In this document: in pieces, positions 1-11,208 of the stretch
Layout of the letters: each line of letters opens with the position of its first letter
Numbering within the stretch: the first letter of the stretch is position 1
NCBI RefSeq assembly: GCF_006711645.1
Contig: NZ_CP041247.1
Coordinates: 4,464,001-4,528,000 of the forward strand
Direction: 5' to 3'
Length of the DNA: 64,000 bases
From: Klebsiella electrica
GTDB lineage: Bacteria; Pseudomonadota; Gammaproteobacteria; Enterobacterales; Enterobacteriaceae
Program-made: the position numbers and the translations under genes
Notes under the pieces: generated by a model
The model's input: only the letters and a program-made list of their open reading frames with translations
Told to the model about the DNA's origin: nothing
The model's database searches: none

Positions 1-595
1 CTTTACCGGGCATACCGAATTCTTTGAAGAGCGGGCTCATGCCAGTAAAGTGGTCATGATGCTGGCGACCGAAGAGCTGCGCGTCGCTCTGGCAACCACG
101 CACCTGCCGCTAAAAGCGATCAGCGACGCGATCACGCCTGATTTGCTCCGTGAAGTGATAACGATTCTGGACCACGATCTGCGCCATAAATTCGGTATCG
201 CCCAGCCGCACGTGCTGGTCTGCGGCCTGAACCCACACGCCGGCGAAGGTGGGCACATGGGGACGGAAGAGATCGATACCATTATTCCGGTGCTGGAAGA
301 GATGCGCGCCCGGGGGATGAATCTGAGCGGTCCGCTGCCGGCAGATACCCTTTTCCAGCCGAAATATCTCGACAATGCCGATGCGGTACTCGCGATGTAC
401 CACGATCAGGGCCTTCCCGTGCTAAAATACCAGGGCTTTGGCCGTGGCGTGAACATTACGCTCGGTTTACCCTTTATTCGCACCTCTGTTGACCACGGTA
501 CCGCGCTTGAACTGGCGGGCCAGGGAAAAGCGGATGTCGGCAGTTTTATCACGGCGCTTAATCTCGCCATCAAAATGATTGTTAATACGCAATGA
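1..595 (+). CDS. pdxA: 4-hydroxythreonine-4-phosphate dehydrogenase, 3' part
   Basis: This is the C-terminal part (about 198 codons, frame entering at base 2) of PdxA, which oxidises 4-phosphohydroxy-L-threonine in the pyridoxal 5'-phosphate pathway. The N-terminal part lies outside the window. The visible protein carries the family's metal- and substrate-binding segments, including [14 protein letters not shown] and the C-terminal [14 protein letters not shown], and ends in IKMIVNTQ as in E. coli. The stop codon TGA overlaps the ATG of rsmA in ATGA, which indicates translational coupling in the conserved pdxA-rsmA-apaG-apaH operon. Identification rests on near-identity to the remembered E. 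coli protein. Confidence 0.97.
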   Translation, partial: FTGHTEFFEERAHASKVVMMLATEELRVALATTHLPLKAISDAITPDLLREVITILDHDLRHKFGIAQPHVLVCGLNPHAGEGGHMGTEEIDTIIPVLEEMRARGMNLSGPLPADTLFQPKYLDNADAVLAMYHDQGLPVLKYQGFGRGVNITLGLPFIRTSVDHGTALELAGQGKADVGSFITALNLAIKMIVNTQ

Positions 596-1413
596 ATAAT
601 CGAGTCCATCAGGGCCACTTAGCCCGTAAACGCTTCGGGCAAAACTTCCTCAACGATCAGTTCGTAATCGACAGCATTGTCTCGGCCATTAACCCCCAGA
701 AAGGGCAGGCAATTGTCGAGATCGGTCCGGGCCTGGCGGCGCTGACCGAACCGGTTGGTGAACGCCTGGACGCACTTACCGTTATCGAGCTGGATCGCGA
801 TCTGGCCGCTCGCCTGCAGACGCATCCGTTCCTCGGGCCGAAGCTGACCATTTATCAGCAGGATGCCATGACCATGAACTTCGGCGAGCTGTCGCAGACC
901 ATGGGTCAGCCGCTGCGCGTGTTCGGCAATCTGCCGTACAACATCTCAACGCCGCTGATGTTCCATCTGTTCAGCTATACTGATGCCATCGCCGACATGC
1001 ACTTTATGCTGCAAAAAGAGGTCGTCAATCGCCTGGTTGCCGGACCGAACAGTAAGGCTTATGGTCGACTGAGCGTCATGGCGCAGTATTACTGCCAGAT
1101 CATCCCGGTACTCGAAGTGCCGCCGGGTGCCTTCACGCCGCCGCCTAAAGTGGATTCCGCCGTCGTGCGCCTGGTGCCTTATCGCACGCTGCCGCACCCG
1201 GTGAAAGAGGTTCGCGTGCTGAGCCGAATCACTACCGAGGCCTTTAACCAGCGTCGTAAAACGATTCGTAACAGCCTCGGCAACCTGTTCAGCGTTGAGG
1301 TACTGAACGAACTGGGCATCGACCCGGCAAAACGTGCAGAGAATATTTCCGTGGCACAATACTGTCAGCTGGCTAACTGGCTGTCTGACAACTCGCCCAC
1401 CAAGGAGAGCTAA
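592..1413 (+). CDS. rsmA: 16S rRNA (adenine1518-N6/adenine1519-N6)-dimethyltransferase
   Basis: RsmA (KsgA) dimethylates two adjacent adenines in helix 45 of 16S rRNA late in 30S assembly, using S-adenosylmethionine. At 273 aa it has the E. coli length. The SAM-binding motif [11 protein letters not shown] is near residue 43, the acidic loop VIELDRDLA follows near 65, and the catalytic NLPYNIS motif is near 113, followed by a C-terminal helical domain. The ATG at 592 overlaps the pdxA stop, so initiation is probably coupled. apaG starts two bases after its stop. Loss of KsgA gives kasugamycin resistance in E. coli; nothing here suggests an inactive copy. Confidence 0.98.
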   Translation: MNNRVHQGHLARKRFGQNFLNDQFVIDSIVSAINPQKGQAIVEIGPGLAALTEPVGERLDALTVIELDRDLAARLQTHPFLGPKLTIYQQDAMTMNFGELSQTMGQPLRVFGNLPYNISTPLMFHLFSYTDAIADMHFMLQKEVVNRLVAGPNSKAYGRLSVMAQYYCQIIPVLEVPPGAFTPPPKVDSAVVRLVPYRTLPHPVKEVRVLSRITTEAFNQRRKTIRNSLGNLFSVEVLNELGIDPAKRAENISVAQYCQLANWLSDNSPTKES

Positions 1414-1415
1414 CC

Positions 1416-1793
1416 ATGATTGATTCGCCTCGAGTTTGCGTGCAGGTGCAAAGCGTCTATATCGAATCGCAGTCTTCTCCGGAAGAAGAGCGCTACGTTT
1501 TCGCTTATACCGTCACGATTCGCAATCTGGGGCGGACTCAGGTTCAGCTTCTTGGCCGCTACTGGCTTATCACCAACGGCCACGGTCGTAAGACTGAAGT
1601 GCAGGGTGAAGGCGTTATCGGCGAACAGCCGCATATTCCCGCTGGCGGTGAATTCCAGTATACCAGCGGGGCGGTCATTGAAACGCCGCTGGGCACCATG
1701 CAGGGACATTATGACATGATCGACGTGAACGGCGCGCCGTTCTCGATCGATATCCCTGTTTTCCGTCTCGCAGTACCAACGCTCATTCATTAA
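1416..1793 (+). CDS. apaG: ApaG domain protein (CO2+/MG2+ efflux-associated family)
   Basis: ApaG is a 125-aa single-domain beta-sandwich protein (DUF525, fibronectin-III-like fold) of unsettled function, conserved between rsmA and apaH in enterobacteria. The family core is visible as YTVTIRNLG near residue 32, [11 protein letters not shown] near 48 and [20 protein letters not shown] near 80. The reading frame starts two bases after rsmA, preceded by AAGGAG, and its stop lies five bases before apaH, so the three genes form one transcription unit. The family is sometimes labelled a Co2+/Mg2+ efflux protein, but that label is weakly founded. Confidence 0.95.
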   Translation: MIDSPRVCVQVQSVYIESQSSPEEERYVFAYTVTIRNLGRTQVQLLGRYWLITNGHGRKTEVQGEGVIGEQPHIPAGGEFQYTSGAVIETPLGTMQGHYDMIDVNGAPFSIDIPVFRLAVPTLIH

Positions 1794-1797
1794 AACA

Positions 1798-2646
1798 ATG
1801 TCTACATACCTTATTGGCGACGTTCATGGTTGCTACGATGAACTGCTCGCCCTATTAAAGCAGGTGGAGTTTACCCCAGGGATCGATACGCTGTGGCTGA
1901 CGGGCGATTTAGTCGCGCGCGGCCCGGGTTCGCTGGAGGTTTTGCGCTACGTTAAATCCCTTGGCGATAGTGTGCGCCTGGTCCTCGGCAATCACGATCT
2001 GCATCTGCTGGCCGTCTTCGCCGGTATCAGCCGCAACAAGCCCAAAGATCGCCTGAAATCGCTGCTCGAAGCCCCGGATGCCGACGAGCTGCTCAACTGG
2101 CTGCGCCGTCAGCCGATGATGCAGATTGATGAAGAGAAAAAGCTGGTGATGGCCCATGCGGGCATCACGCCACAGTGGGATCTGGAAACGGCAAGACAGT
2201 GCGCGCACGATGTTGAAGCCGTGCTCGCCAGCGACTCCTATCCGTTCTTCCTCGATGCGATGTATGGCGATATGCCGAATAACTGGAGCACTGAACTGAG
2301 CGGTCTCGCCCGCCTGCGCTTTATCTCCAATGCCTTCACCCGTATGCGCTACTGCTTCCCGAACGGGCAGCTGGATATGTATGCCAAAGAAGCGCCGGAA
2401 AATGCCCCTGCGCCGTTAAAACCGTGGTTCGCCATTCCGGGCCCGGTGAGCAACGAGTACAGCATTGCGTTTGGTCATTGGGCTTCGCTGGAAGGAAAAG
2501 GGACGCCGGAAGGGATTTACGCGCTGGATACAGGATGCTGCTGGGGCGGGGAACTGACCTGTCTACGCTGGGAAGATAAGCAGTATTTCACCCAACCATC
2601 GAACCGCCAGAAAGAACTGGACGAAGGCGAGGCGGTTGCCTCCTGA
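1798..2646 (+). CDS. apaH: Bis(5'-nucleosyl)-tetraphosphatase, symmetrical
   Basis: ApaH splits diadenosine tetraphosphate into two ADP and also removes Np4 caps from RNA 5' ends in E. coli. The 282-aa protein is a calcineurin-type phosphoesterase with the metal motifs in order: [14 protein letters not shown] at residue 7, [10 protein letters not shown] at 37 and [10 protein letters not shown] at 64, with [10 protein letters not shown] near 118 and [10 protein letters not shown] near 223. It sits last in the pdxA-rsmA-apaG-apaH unit, four bases after apaG. No strong Shine-Dalgarno is seen just before its ATG, so coupling to apaG is likely. folA converges on it from the other strand. Confidence 0.97.
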   Translation: MSTYLIGDVHGCYDELLALLKQVEFTPGIDTLWLTGDLVARGPGSLEVLRYVKSLGDSVRLVLGNHDLHLLAVFAGISRNKPKDRLKSLLEAPDADELLNWLRRQPMMQIDEEKKLVMAHAGITPQWDLETARQCAHDVEAVLASDSYPFFLDAMYGDMPNNWSTELSGLARLRFISNAFTRMRYCFPNGQLDMYAKEAPENAPAPLKPWFAIPGPVSNEYSIAFGHWASLEGKGTPEGIYALDTGCCWGGELTCLRWEDKQYFTQPSNRQKELDEGEAVAS

Positions 2647-2682
2647 AAAAATCCCGGATAGCGGTACGCGGTATCCGGGATA
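2645..2682 (-). terminator. Rho-independent terminator of folA
   Basis: A perfect 10-bp stem (ATCCCGGATA / TATCCGGGAT) is flanked on the apaH side by a run of A, so on the minus strand the hairpin is followed by TTTTTT. That places an intrinsic terminator downstream of folA. It begins at the apaH stop codon and so may also shield folA transcripts from apaH read-through. Confidence 0.8.
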
Positions 2683-2695
2683 TCATCATCTTGCC

Positions 2696-2720
2696 CCGGC
2701 CAGCGCTACGCGCTGCCCGG
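2696..2720. repeat. Short REP-like palindrome
   Basis: An imperfect palindrome (CCGG, AGCG ... GCGCT, CCGG) lies between the folA stop and its terminator. It resembles a degenerate enterobacterial REP unit in base composition and position, 3' of genes. A role in mRNA 3'-end stability is inferred only. Confidence 0.45.
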
Positions 2721-2727
2721 AATGCCA

Positions 2728-3268
<541 letters not shown>

Positions 3269-3404
3269 CTGCGCGGAGAGTAAAGAATAAGAAAATTTTC
3301 GGATTTGCAGGCGAGCCCACGTAAGCTACGCGAGCCGCCTGCTGCGGAACTAAATTGAAAACAAAATGTTAACTGTAAACAAAACGTAACAGTGAGTTTT
3401 TGCC

Positions 3405-5270
3405 TCAGACAGAAGGCTTATTCTCCGGTTCATCGGCGATATTCCCGGTATGTCTGCCCTCTTCGGTTCCCTGCCAGCCGTGGCGCTGAACCAACGACAA
3501 ATGGTTACGATCCTCGTTGATAATTCCGGTCAACATGTCACTGGTTCGTTTGAACACCGCCACGCGGGAAGCCGCGTCGTTTTCCGCCATCGCCACCATC
3601 TCCTCCACCATCTTGTGGTTGAAGCGACGGAACAGGTCGGCGCGCTCACGCGCTTCATATGCGCCCAGCCCCAGCGCCTCCAGCGCCATTCGCCCGGATT
3701 TCAGCGCCGCCTCGAAGGTTTCACGCTCCGGGGCCTCCACGCCAGCCTGACGCAGCTGGATATAGTGATCCACATCGCGGGCGCGGGAGATAATCTGCAG
3801 GTGCGGGAAATGCTCTTTCGCCAGCTCGACCAACTGCAGGCTGACCTGCGGATCGTCAATCGCATTGATCAGTACCTCGGCTTTTGCTGCCCCCGCCGAT
3901 TCCAGCAGATCCGCGCGCGTGGCATCGCCATAAAACACTTTCATATCAAATTTACGCAGCGTATCGACATGGTCAGGATCGTGATCGAGGATCACCATCT
4001 TCACCCCGCCGGAGAGCAGCACACGACCGGCGATCTGCCCGTAGCGGCCAAAGCCGGCAATAATCACCCGCGGCTGCTCTTCATCAATCTCATCCGCTTC
4101 GCGTTCTTCGCCGCTGGACGACTTCTCCAGGCGGGTCAACAGCACCAGCAGGATCGGCGTTGCCGCCATTGACAGCGCCACCGCCAGGGTCAACGCTTTC
4201 GCCCAGTCGCTATCCAGTACGTCGGCCATCTGCGCCGCGCCAAATACCACGAAGGCAAATTCGCTCCCCTGCCCCAGCAGAACCGCAAACCAGCGGCGCT
4301 GAGCGCGCGGCACTCCGAGCGGCTTCGCAATCAACCACAGCATGGCGCCTTTGATAATCAGGAAACCGACCAGTAAAACCAGAATGCGCAGCGGATGGCT
4401 CATCAGGGTACCGAAATCAATCGACATCCCGACGCCGATGAAGAACAGCCCCAGCAGCAGCCCCTTAAACGGTTCAATGTCGCTTTCCAGCGCGTGGCGA
4501 TATTCCGAGCTCGCCAGCAGCACGCCGGCGAGGAAGGCCCCCATCGCCATCGACAGCCCGACCTCCTCCAGCAACAGGCCAAAGCCAAAGACCAGGAACA
4601 GGGCCACGGCGCTGAACACTTCGCGCAGACCGGAACGGGCCACGAAGCGCAGCACCGGACGGGTCACATAGCGCCCCAACGCCACCACCAGGGCCAGCGC
4701 GCCTGCCACCTTGAGCGCCGACAAGGCAAACGCCGCCAGCGTCGTGGAACCACCGCTGGCGGCCAGCAGCGGGATCATCGCCACCAGCGGGATCGCCGCG
4801 ATATCCTGAAACAGCAGGACGGCAAATGCGCTCCGCCCCATCTGCGAGACCGTCAGATTACGTTCGTTCATCGCCTGCATGGCGATCGCCGTCGACGACA
4901 GCGCCAGCGTCATGCCGATCAGTTCCGCTACCTGCCAGCGCATCCCCAGCAGCATGCAGAACAGGCCAATCAGTACACCGCACACCACCATCTGCAAAGC
5001 GCCGCCGCCAAACACCGACGCGCGCAGCTTCCACAGGCGCTGCGGGTCGAGCTCCAGACCAATAACAAACAGCATCAGCACCACGCCGATTTCGGCAAAG
5101 TGCAAAATCGCCTCAGCGTCGGTCACCAGCCTCAGCCCCCACGGCCCGATGATACAGCCGGCAATCAGATAGCCAAGCACCGAGCCCAAACCGAGACGCA
5201 CGGCGATCGGCACAATCAGCGCGGCGGACCCCAGATAAATCAGCGCCTGTATAAGCGTATGGCTATCCAT
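3405..5270 (-). CDS. kefC: Glutathione-gated K+/H+ antiporter KefC
   Basis: KefC is an inner-membrane K+ efflux system of the CPA2 family. Glutathione holds it shut and glutathione-electrophile adducts open it, acidifying the cytoplasm for protection. The protein has an N-terminal run of about 12 hydrophobic segments, the loop motif [14 protein letters not shown] near residue 260, and a C-terminal KTN/RCK Rossmann domain with [15 protein letters not shown] near residue 400. I chose the ATG at 5270 (MDSHTLIQ, 621 aa) over a longer upstream frame because it matches E. coli KefC and gives the conserved 8-bp overlap with the ancillary gene kefF. A dyad without a T-run lies downstream at 3307-3342. 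Confidence 0.97.
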   Translation of the reverse strand: MDSHTLIQALIYLGSAALIVPIAVRLGLGSVLGYLIAGCIIGPWGLRLVTDAEAILHFAEIGVVLMLFVIGLELDPQRLWKLRASVFGGGALQMVVCGVLIGLFCMLLGMRWQVAELIGMTLALSSTAIAMQAMNERNLTVSQMGRSAFAVLLFQDIAAIPLVAMIPLLAASGGSTTLAAFALSALKVAGALALVVALGRYVTRPVLRFVARSGLREVFSAVALFLVFGFGLLLEEVGLSMAMGAFLAGVLLASSEYRHALESDIEPFKGLLLGLFFIGVGMSIDFGTLMSHPLRILVLLVGFLIIKGAMLWLIAKPLGVPRAQRRWFAVLLGQGSEFAFVVFGAAQMADVLDSDWAKALTLAVALSMAATPILLVLLTRLEKSSSGEEREADEIDEEQPRVIIAGFGRYGQIAGRVLLSGGVKMVILDHDPDHVDTLRKFDMKVFYGDATRADLLESAGAAKAEVLINAIDDPQVSLQLVELAKEHFPHLQIISRARDVDHYIQLRQAGVEAPERETFEAALKSGRMALEALGLGAYEARERADLFRRFNHKMVEEMVAMAENDAASRVAVFKRTSDMLTGIINEDRNHLSLVQRHGWQGTEEGRHTGNIADEPENKPSV

Positions 5271-5793
5271 AATGCGTCTCCTGCCATTCGATAAGGCGTT
5301 GTCGGTAGCGGCGCGCCTGCGCCTGAAGGGTTTCATCGTCGCAGATAAAGGTGCAGTGCATGGCGAAAGGCGGCAGCCACCTCATACCACAGTACAGGCC
5401 GGTCGCCTGTAGCGGCTGGGAAAGCACATCAAACCCGGGAAACGCGCCGATATCAAAGTGACTCTCGCCGCCGCCGGTGGTCACCGCCCACATCAGCGAT
5501 TTGCCGCGCAGGGCGATGCCGTTATGTCCGTAGGCCCAGCCGTGCGACAGCACCTTATCCATCCACAGTTTCATTAGCGGCGGCACGCTGTACCACTGCA
5601 TCGGATGCTGCCAGATAATCAGCTCGGCTCGCGCCAGCGCCGCCTGTTCGGCGGCGACGTCGATATTAAAGTCGGGGTAAAGTTGATAGAGGGAGCGTAT
5701 TTCTACGCCATCCAGCGTCCTTGCCTGCTCAAGCATCCGCTTATTCGCATGCGAGTGCTGCGGATAGGGATGGGCATAAATTATCAGAATCAT
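5263..5793 (-). CDS. kefF: KefF quinone reductase, activator of KefC
   Basis: KefF is a flavodoxin-fold FMN oxidoreductase that binds KefC and is needed for its full activity; it also reduces quinones and other electrophiles. The 176-aa protein starts [17 protein letters not shown], typical of the NAD(P)H:quinone oxidoreductase/MdaB fold, and has the flavin-site segments [17 protein letters not shown] and [10 protein letters not shown]. The length matches E. coli. Its TAG lies inside the start region of kefC (ATGGATAG), so the two are co-translated. In E. coli yaaU and the fix/cai genes follow upstream; here a short intergenic region and a lipoprotein gene replace them. Confidence 0.97.
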   Translation of the reverse strand: MILIIYAHPYPQHSHANKRMLEQARTLDGVEIRSLYQLYPDFNIDVAAEQAALARAELIIWQHPMQWYSVPPLMKLWMDKVLSHGWAYGHNGIALRGKSLMWAVTTGGGESHFDIGAFPGFDVLSQPLQATGLYCGMRWLPPFAMHCTFICDDETLQAQARRYRQRLIEWQETHYG

Positions 5794-6010
5794 TGATTAG
5801 CCTGCGTTAACTCTCGTTGTAATCAGCAAGAGTGTAGTCAGTTAATCGAAGCGCTTACAATCACAACCTGCTTTTATCTCAACCCGCTTCAGGCATTTCG
5901 CGGCATGATTAGCGATACCTTAAGCGGTGCCGGCAACAAAGGTCTGCCGATCGCGCCGGATGGGCCGTTGAAGGAGGCCCACGAGATCCTTCGCGGGGCC
6001 CCGGACAACC
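5794..6010. other. Intergenic region with an unrecognised short open frame
   Basis: This space sits where E. coli carries yaaU and the fix/cai cluster. It must hold the kefF promoter on the minus strand. On the plus strand a frame with an ATG at 5905 runs to a TGA at 6052-6054 (49 codons) and reads MISDTLSGAGNKGLP and so on. It has coding-like composition but no ribosome-binding site, and it runs antisense into the end of the lipoprotein gene. I do not recognise the peptide. It could be a gene remnant left by rearrangement, or chance. Confidence 0.4.
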
Positions 6011-6244
6011 TTAGTTATCCAGCTCGTCCATCGACTTCACCTGATCGCGATTGATCTGTTCGGTCCGACCGGTTTGCGCATTTTTGTACGACACCATGCC
6101 GGTGTCATCATCCACATGGGGCTTGCCATCAGTCACGATCGTTCTACCGTCGGTCGTTTTCAGCGCCTGGTTCGATGAACAGCCCGCCACAAACAACATT
6201 GCCGTCGCCGCCAGCGCGGATGCCATCAGAATTTTGTTCCGCAT
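6011..6244 (-). CDS. YgdI/YgdR-type small lipoprotein
   Basis: This 77-aa protein has a signal peptide ending in the lipobox VAGC (lipidated Cys near residue 21), followed by SSNQALKTTDGRTIVTDGKP and a short beta-rich domain typical of the DUF903 YgdI/YgdR family. Its role is unknown; members sit in the cell envelope. The start at 6244 is chosen because AGGAGG lies seven bases before this ATG, whereas a longer frame to 6268 lacks support. It is not in this place in E. coli, where the cai cluster lies between kefF and carB. The family call is firm; the exact paralogue is not. Confidence 0.85.
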   Translation of the reverse strand: MRNKILMASALAATAMLFVAGCSSNQALKTTDGRTIVTDGKPHVDDDTGMVSYKNAQTGRTEQINRDQVKSMDELDN

Positions 6245-6284
6245 TGTATCCTCCTGTCTTGCCGTCAATTGATATCGTTATGCT

Positions 6285-6300
6285 GCTAACTATAGTTAGC
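6285..6300. promoter_or_regulatory. Perfect 16-bp palindrome before the lipoprotein gene
   Basis: GCTAACTATAGTTAGC is a perfect 16-bp inverted repeat about 40 bp upstream of the lipoprotein ATG. Its position in the likely promoter region suggests an operator for a dimeric regulator, but no family consensus was matched. Confidence 0.4.
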
Positions 6301-6349
6301 CTCACTGAACGGGCAGCGAAAAGCAGAACTCTCCGAAGATGGCGCGGAT

Positions 6350-6382
6350 AAAAAAAGGGCCGACGATTTCTCGTCAGCCCTT
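6350..6382 (-). terminator. Rho-independent terminator of carAB
   Basis: On the minus strand GGGCTGACGA, a four-base loop and TCGTCGGCCC form a stem followed by seven T. It lies about 30 bp after the carB stop and ends the carAB transcript. Confidence 0.9.
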
Positions 6383-6414
6383 GTTGTTCCGCGACCCGAT
6401 GTTAACGAGGCGGC

Positions 6415-9400
6415 TTACTTTTTAATTTGCGCGTGCATTTCCTGAACCGAGGTCACTTTCTCGATGGCGTTGGCGTTGAGCGCCATCGCCGTCGCGAAAC
6501 CGCCGTTCAGGGTGGTGTCGTAATGCACTTTGTACTGCAGGGCGCTGCGGCGAATCAGCTTGGAGTCTTCAATCGCCTGACGACCTTCGGTGGTGTTGAT
6601 GATGTAGGTGTATTCGCCATTCTTGATACGGTCCTGAATGTGCGGACGACCTTCATGCACCTTGTTCACCAGACGTGGGTTGATACCCGCTTCCCCCAGT
6701 ACAATCGCGGTGCCGTGAGTCGCATCCAGCTCGAAACCGAACTTCAGCAGTTTCGCCGCCAGGTCGACGACACGCTCTTTGTCGCCTTCGCGAACGGAGA
6801 GCAGCGCGCGCCCCTGTTTTTTCATCGTTGAGCTGCTGCCCAGCTGCGCTTTAGCGAACGCTTCCGCGAAAGTACGGCCCACGCCCATCACTTCCCCGGT
6901 AGAGCGCATTTCTGGCCCTAACAGCGGGTCAACGCCCGGGAATTTGTTGAACGGCAGCACCACTTCTTTCACCGAGTAGTACGGCGGGATAATCTCTTTG
7001 GTCACGCCCTGCTGTGCCAGAGTCTGACCAGCCATCACGCGCGCCGCGACTTTGGCCAGCGGGATACCGGTGGCTTTCGAGACGAACGGAACGGTACGCG
7101 CCGCACGCGGGTTCACTTCAATCAGATACACTTCGTTGTTCTTCACCGCGAACTGGACGTTCATCAGGCCACGGACCTGCAGTTCGAAGGCCAGCTTCTG
7201 TACCTGCTCGCGCATCACATCCTGAATTTCCTTGCTCAGGGTGTAAGCCGGCAGAGAACATGCGGAGTCGCCCGAGTGCACTCCCGCCTGCTCGATGTGC
7301 TCCATGATGCCGCCAATCAGCACCATTTCGCCGTCGCAGATGGCGTCAACGTCTACTTCGACCGCATCGTCAAGGAAACGGTCCAGCAGAACCGGCGCAT
7401 CGTTAGAGACGCTGACCGCGGTCTGGAAGTAGCGACGCAGGTCGGCTTCGTCGTAGACGATTTCCATCGCCCGGCCGCCGAGGACGTACGACGGGCGAAC
7501 CACCAGCGGGTAGCCAATCTCTTTCGCTTTCTCTACCGCCTGCTCGATAGCCGTAACGGTGGCGTTGGCCGGCTGTTTCAGCTTCAGACGGTCAACCGCC
7601 TGCTGGAAACGCTCGCGGTCTTCCGCGCGGTCAATCGCATCCGGGCTGGTGCCGATAACCGGTACGCCAGCCGCTTCCAGCGCGCGCGCCAGTTTCAGCG
7701 GCGTCTGGCCGCCGTACTGGACGATAACGCCTTTCGGCTTCTCGATACGGACGATTTCCAGCACGTCTTCGAGGGTCACCGGCTCAAAGTACAGACGATC
7801 GGAGGTGTCATAATCGGTAGAGACGGTTTCCGGGTTACAGTTGACCATAATGGTCTCGTAACCGTCTTCACGCAGCGCCAGCGAAGCGTGTACGCAGCAG
7901 TAGTCAAATTCGATGCCCTGGCCGATACGGTTTGGACCGCCGCCGAGAACCATAATCTTATCGCGGTCGACGGACGGGTTCGCTTCGCACTCGTCGTCAT
8001 AGGTGGAGTACATATAGGCGGTGTCGGTCGCGAACTCCGCCGCGCAGGTATCCACGCGCTTGTAGACCGGGTGCAGGTTGTACTGATCGCGCAGCTTGCG
8101 GATTTCGCCTTCACGAACGCCCGCCAGCTTAGCCAGACGCGCGTCGGCAAAGCCTTTACGCTTCAACTGACGCAGAAACTCCGGAGTAAGGCCGGTAATG
8201 CCGAGGTCAGCCACTTTCTCTTCCAGGCGAACCAGCTCTTCAATTTGCACCAGGAACCAGCGGTCGATGTTGGTCAGGTTGAAGACGCCATCGACGGAGA
8301 GGCCCGCGCGGAACGCATCGGCGATATACCAGATACGCTCGGCACCAGCATCTTTCAGCTCACGGCGAATTTTGGTCAGCGCTTCCGGGTCATCGAGGCT
8401 CACTTTCGGGTCGAAGCCGGTGGCGCCCACTTCCAGGCCGCGCAGCGCTTTTTGCAGAGATTCCTGCTGGGTGCGGCCAATCGCCATCACTTCGCCAACG
8501 GATTTCATCTGAGTAGTCAGGCGGTCGTTGCTGCCGGCGAATTTTTCAAAGTTGAAGCGGGGAATCTTGGTGACGACGTAGTCGATAGACGGTTCGAACG
8601 AGGCCGGCGTACGACCGCCGGTGATGTCGTTCATCAGCTCATCCAGGGTATAGCCCACCGCCAGCTTGGCCGCCACTTTGGCAATCGGGAAGCCGGTCGC
8701 TTTCGATGCCAGCGCAGAGGAGCGTGATACGCGCGGGTTCATTTCGATAACAATCAGGCGGCCGTCTTTCGGGTTAACCGAGAACTGAACGTTAGATCCC
8801 CCTGTTTCCACGCCAATTTCGCGCAGCACCGCCATCGAAGCGTTACGCATCACCTGATATTCTTTATCGGTCAGGGTTTGCGCCGGTGCCACGGTGATGG
8901 AGTCACCGGTGTGGATGCCCATTGCATCGAAGTTTTCAATCGAGCAGACGATGATGCAGTTATCGTTCTTATCGCGCACCACTTCCATTTCGTACTCTTT
9001 CCAGCCGATCAGCGATTCATCAATCAGCAGCTCGTTGGTCGGCGAGAGATCCAGACCGCGGGTACAAATTTCTTCGAACTCTTCGCGGTTATAAGCGATA
9101 CCGCCGCCGGTGCCGCCCATGGTGAAGGAGGGACGAATGATACACGGATAGCCCACGTCAGCGGCCACCGCCAGCGCTTCTTCCATGGTGTGCGCAATCC
9201 CGGAACGCGCGGTATCCAGACCAATTTTCTTCATCGCCACATCGAAACGACGGCGGTCTTCCGCTTTATCAATCGCATCGGCGGTAGCGCCGATCATGGT
9301 GACGCCGAATTCAGCCAGCACGCCCTGACGCTCCAGCTCCAGCGCGCAGTTCAGCGCGGTCTGGCCGCCCATGGTCGGCAGCACCGCATCCGGACGCTCT

Positions 9401-9639
9401 TTTTCGATGATTTTGCGTACCACTTCCCAGTGGATCGGCTCAATATAGGTCGCATCGGCCATTTCCGGGTCGGTCATGATGGTGGCCGGGTTCGAGTTCA
9501 CCAGAATGACGCGGTAACCTTCTTCACGCAGGGCCTTACAGGCCTGAGCGCCAGAGTAGTCAAATTCACAAGCCTGGCCGATAACGATCGGGCCAGCGCC
9601 AAGAATCAGGATGCTTTTTATATCTGTACGTTTTGGCAT
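6415..9639 (-). CDS. carB: Carbamoyl-phosphate synthase large subunit
   Basis: CarB makes carbamoyl phosphate from bicarbonate, ammonia channelled from CarA and two ATP, feeding arginine and pyrimidine synthesis. The 1,074-aa protein shows the duplicated ATP-grasp halves: [20 protein letters not shown] at the N-terminus and its counterpart [17 protein letters not shown] near residue 560. The allosteric MGS-like domain with the IMP/UMP site lies at the C-terminus. The ATG at 9639 (MPKRTDIKS) matches E. coli and has a purine-rich AGGAG upstream; an upstream TTG frame to 9684 would overlap carA and is rejected. It follows carA by 16 bp and ends at a strong terminator. Confidence 0.98.
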   Translation of the reverse strand: MPKRTDIKSILILGAGPIVIGQACEFDYSGAQACKALREEGYRVILVNSNPATIMTDPEMADATYIEPIHWEVVRKIIEKERPDAVLPTMGGQTALNCALELERQGVLAEFGVTMIGATADAIDKAEDRRRFDVAMKKIGLDTARSGIAHTMEEALAVAADVGYPCIIRPSFTMGGTGGGIAYNREEFEEICTRGLDLSPTNELLIDESLIGWKEYEMEVVRDKNDNCIIVCSIENFDAMGIHTGDSITVAPAQTLTDKEYQVMRNASMAVLREIGVETGGSNVQFSVNPKDGRLIVIEMNPRVSRSSALASKATGFPIAKVAAKLAVGYTLDELMNDITGGRTPASFEPSIDYVVTKIPRFNFEKFAGSNDRLTTQMKSVGEVMAIGRTQQESLQKALRGLEVGATGFDPKVSLDDPEALTKIRRELKDAGAERIWYIADAFRAGLSVDGVFNLTNIDRWFLVQIEELVRLEEKVADLGITGLTPEFLRQLKRKGFADARLAKLAGVREGEIRKLRDQYNLHPVYKRVDTCAAEFATDTAYMYSTYDDECEANPSVDRDKIMVLGGGPNRIGQGIEFDYCCVHASLALREDGYETIMVNCNPETVSTDYDTSDRLYFEPVTLEDVLEIVRIEKPKGVIVQYGGQTPLKLARALEAAGVPVIGTSPDAIDRAEDRERFQQAVDRLKLKQPANATVTAIEQAVEKAKEIGYPLVVRPSYVLGGRAMEIVYDEADLRRYFQTAVSVSNDAPVLLDRFLDDAVEVDVDAICDGEMVLIGGIMEHIEQAGVHSGDSACSLPAYTLSKEIQDVMREQVQKLAFELQVRGLMNVQFAVKNNEVYLIEVNPRAARTVPFVSKATGIPLAKVAARVMAGQTLAQQGVTKEIIPPYYSVKEVVLPFNKFPGVDPLLGPEMRSTGEVMGVGRTFAEAFAKAQLGSSSTMKKQGRALLSVREGDKERVVDLAAKLLKFGFELDATHGTAIVLGEAGINPRLVNKVHEGRPHIQDRIKNGEYTYIINTTEGRQAIEDSKLIRRSALQYKVHYDTTLNGGFATAMALNANAIEKVTSVQEMHAQIKK

Positions 9640-9655
9640 GGCTTTTTTCTCCTGA

Positions 9656-10804
9656 TTATTTCGCGGACTGGCGGTACTGCTCAATTAACTCAATGAAATG
9701 GTCGAACAACGGCGCGGCATCGTGCGGACCTGGGCTCGCTTCCGGGTGGCCCTGGAAACTAAACGCCGGTTTGTCAGTGCGGTGGATGCCCTGCAGCGTC
9801 CCATCGAACAGCGACTTGTGGGTCACGCGCAGGTTTGCCGGCATGGAGACTTCGTCGACCGCAAAACCGTGGTTCTGGGCGGTAATCATCACCACATTAT
9901 TATCGATATCTTTAACCGGGTGGTTGCCGCCGTGGTGGCCGAACTTCATCTTAACGGTCTTCGCACCGCTCGCCAGCGCCAGCAGCTGATGGCCGAGGCA
10001 GATGCCGAATACCGGAATATCGGTCTCAAGGAATTTCTCAATCGCGGTAATGGCGTAATCGCACGGCGCCGGGTCGCCAGGGCCGTTGGACAGGAAGATA
10101 CCGTCCGGATTCATCTTCAGCACCTCTTCAGCAGAGGTTTGCGCCGGTACGACCGTCAGGCGGCAGCCGCGGTCAACCAGCATGCGCAGAATGTTGCGTT
10201 TGGCGCCAAAATCGTAGGCCACAACGTGGAACGGCAGCTCGCTCTCCGCCTTCGCTTCCGGCAGGTCGCCTGCCAGCGTCCAGCTCCCTTGCGTCCAGCT
10301 GTAGGTTTCTGAAGTGGTGACTTCTTTCGCCAGGTCCATCCCGTTCAGGCCAGGGAATGCTTTGGCTTTTTCCAGCGCCAGCTGCGCATCCAGGTTATCA
10401 CCTACGATGATGCAGCCGTTCTGTGCGCCTTTTTCACGCAGCAAACGCGTCAGCTTACGGGTATCGATATCGGCAATCGCCACGATGTTATGGCGCTTCA
10501 GGTAAGAAGAGAGGTCTTCGGTATTGCGGAAATTGCTGGCAATCAGCGGCAGGTCGCGAATGACCAGGCCCTGCGCATGTACCTGAGAAGATTCTTCATC
10601 GCTGTCGTTGGTGCCGACATTACCAATATGGGGATAAGTAAGAGTGACAATTTGGCGGGAATAGGAAGGATCAGTGAGGATTTCTTGATAACCGGTCATT
10701 GAAGTATTGAAAACGACTTCCCCAACCGCCGTGCCCGTTGCCCCGATGGCCCGACCGTGAAACTGGGTTCCGTCTTCCAGAACCAATAGCGCTGACTTAA
10801 TCAA
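9656..10804 (-). CDS. carA: Carbamoyl-phosphate synthase small (glutaminase) subunit
   Basis: CarA hydrolyses glutamine and passes ammonia to CarB. The 382-aa protein has an N-terminal CPSase domain and a C-terminal class I amidotransferase domain with nucleophile Cys in [12 protein letters not shown] near residue 269 and the His-x-Glu pair in [10 protein letters not shown] near 353. I place the start at the TTG at 10804 ([11 protein letters not shown] follows): GGAGG lies six bases before it and E. coli carA also starts with TTG. The longer frame to 10831 would run through the ArgR boxes. It is first in the carAB operon and is controlled by the region just upstream. Confidence 0.97.
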   Translation of the reverse strand: MIKSALLVLEDGTQFHGRAIGATGTAVGEVVFNTSMTGYQEILTDPSYSRQIVTLTYPHIGNVGTNDSDEESSQVHAQGLVIRDLPLIASNFRNTEDLSSYLKRHNIVAIADIDTRKLTRLLREKGAQNGCIIVGDNLDAQLALEKAKAFPGLNGMDLAKEVTTSETYSWTQGSWTLAGDLPEAKAESELPFHVVAYDFGAKRNILRMLVDRGCRLTVVPAQTSAEEVLKMNPDGIFLSNGPGDPAPCDYAITAIEKFLETDIPVFGICLGHQLLALASGAKTVKMKFGHHGGNHPVKDIDNNVVMITAQNHGFAVDEVSMPANLRVTHKSLFDGTLQGIHRTDKPAFSFQGHPEASPGPHDAAPLFDHFIELIEQYRQSAK

Positions 10805-10813
10805 AACACCCTC

Positions 10814-10853
10814 CAGAGAATATTCACTCACTTTATTTGCATATTAATGCATG
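10814..10853 (-). promoter_or_regulatory. ArgR boxes over the carAB proximal promoter
   Basis: Two adjacent 18-bp ARG-box-like palindromes are visible: TGCATTAATATGCA (10837-10850 core) and GTGAATATTCTC nearer the gene. Their arrangement before the GGAGG and TTG of carA matches the E. coli carP2 promoter, which arginine represses through ArgR. Assignment is by comparison with E. coli. Confidence 0.75.
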
Positions 10854-11175
10854 TGCGTGACATGAATCAATGCAAATTTGCTTACCTATGGATTTCTGGC
10901 AAACGGCGGCATTCTGGAGAGATGTCGGGTAAAAGTCAACTTAAAGCCGATATTTTTTATCTCTTTTCACGTCACTGACCTCTCAGCCCTGCGTTAGCAG
11001 GCAAAAAGATCAACAAACTATTCAGGGAAAACGCTTGCGGAGCAGGAAGATTGCAAAACAACGCGTGCAACAACAAAAAAATAGACCATATGGTCAAAAT
11101 TCACAAAGACACAACAAAAAAAGAAAGGATAAGATAATATTATGCTCACTTTATCAATTAAAACTGATGAAATGC
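10854..11175 (-). promoter_or_regulatory. Distal carAB control region
   Basis: This 320-bp gap between the dapB terminator and the ArgR boxes holds no convincing gene. In E. coli the equivalent segment carries the pyrimidine-controlled promoter P1 with IHF, PepA, PurR and RutR sites. Here a TTTGCCA (-35-like) element and A/T-rich stretches are present, but I cannot place the individual sites with confidence. A 66-codon frame on the minus strand (11018-11218) looks random. Confidence 0.5.
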
Positions 11176-11208
11176 TAAAAAATAAAAAGGGCAATAAAAC
11201 ATTGCCCT
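11176..11208 (-). terminator. Rho-independent terminator of dapB
   Basis: On the minus strand GGGCAAT, loop GTTTT and ATTGCCC form a stem followed by TTTTTATTTTTT. It lies about 55 bp beyond the dapB stop and separates dapB from the carAB promoters. Confidence 0.88.

Noticed and set aside
7276..8727. 483-codon open frame antisense to carB
   Set aside because: It mirrors carB codon structure (His/Arg/Val-rich, low-complexity), has no family motif, and carB is certain.
9640..9684. Longer carB start at an upstream TTG
   Set aside because: It would overlap the carA stop, and the ATG at 9639 has a good Shine-Dalgarno and matches E. coli.
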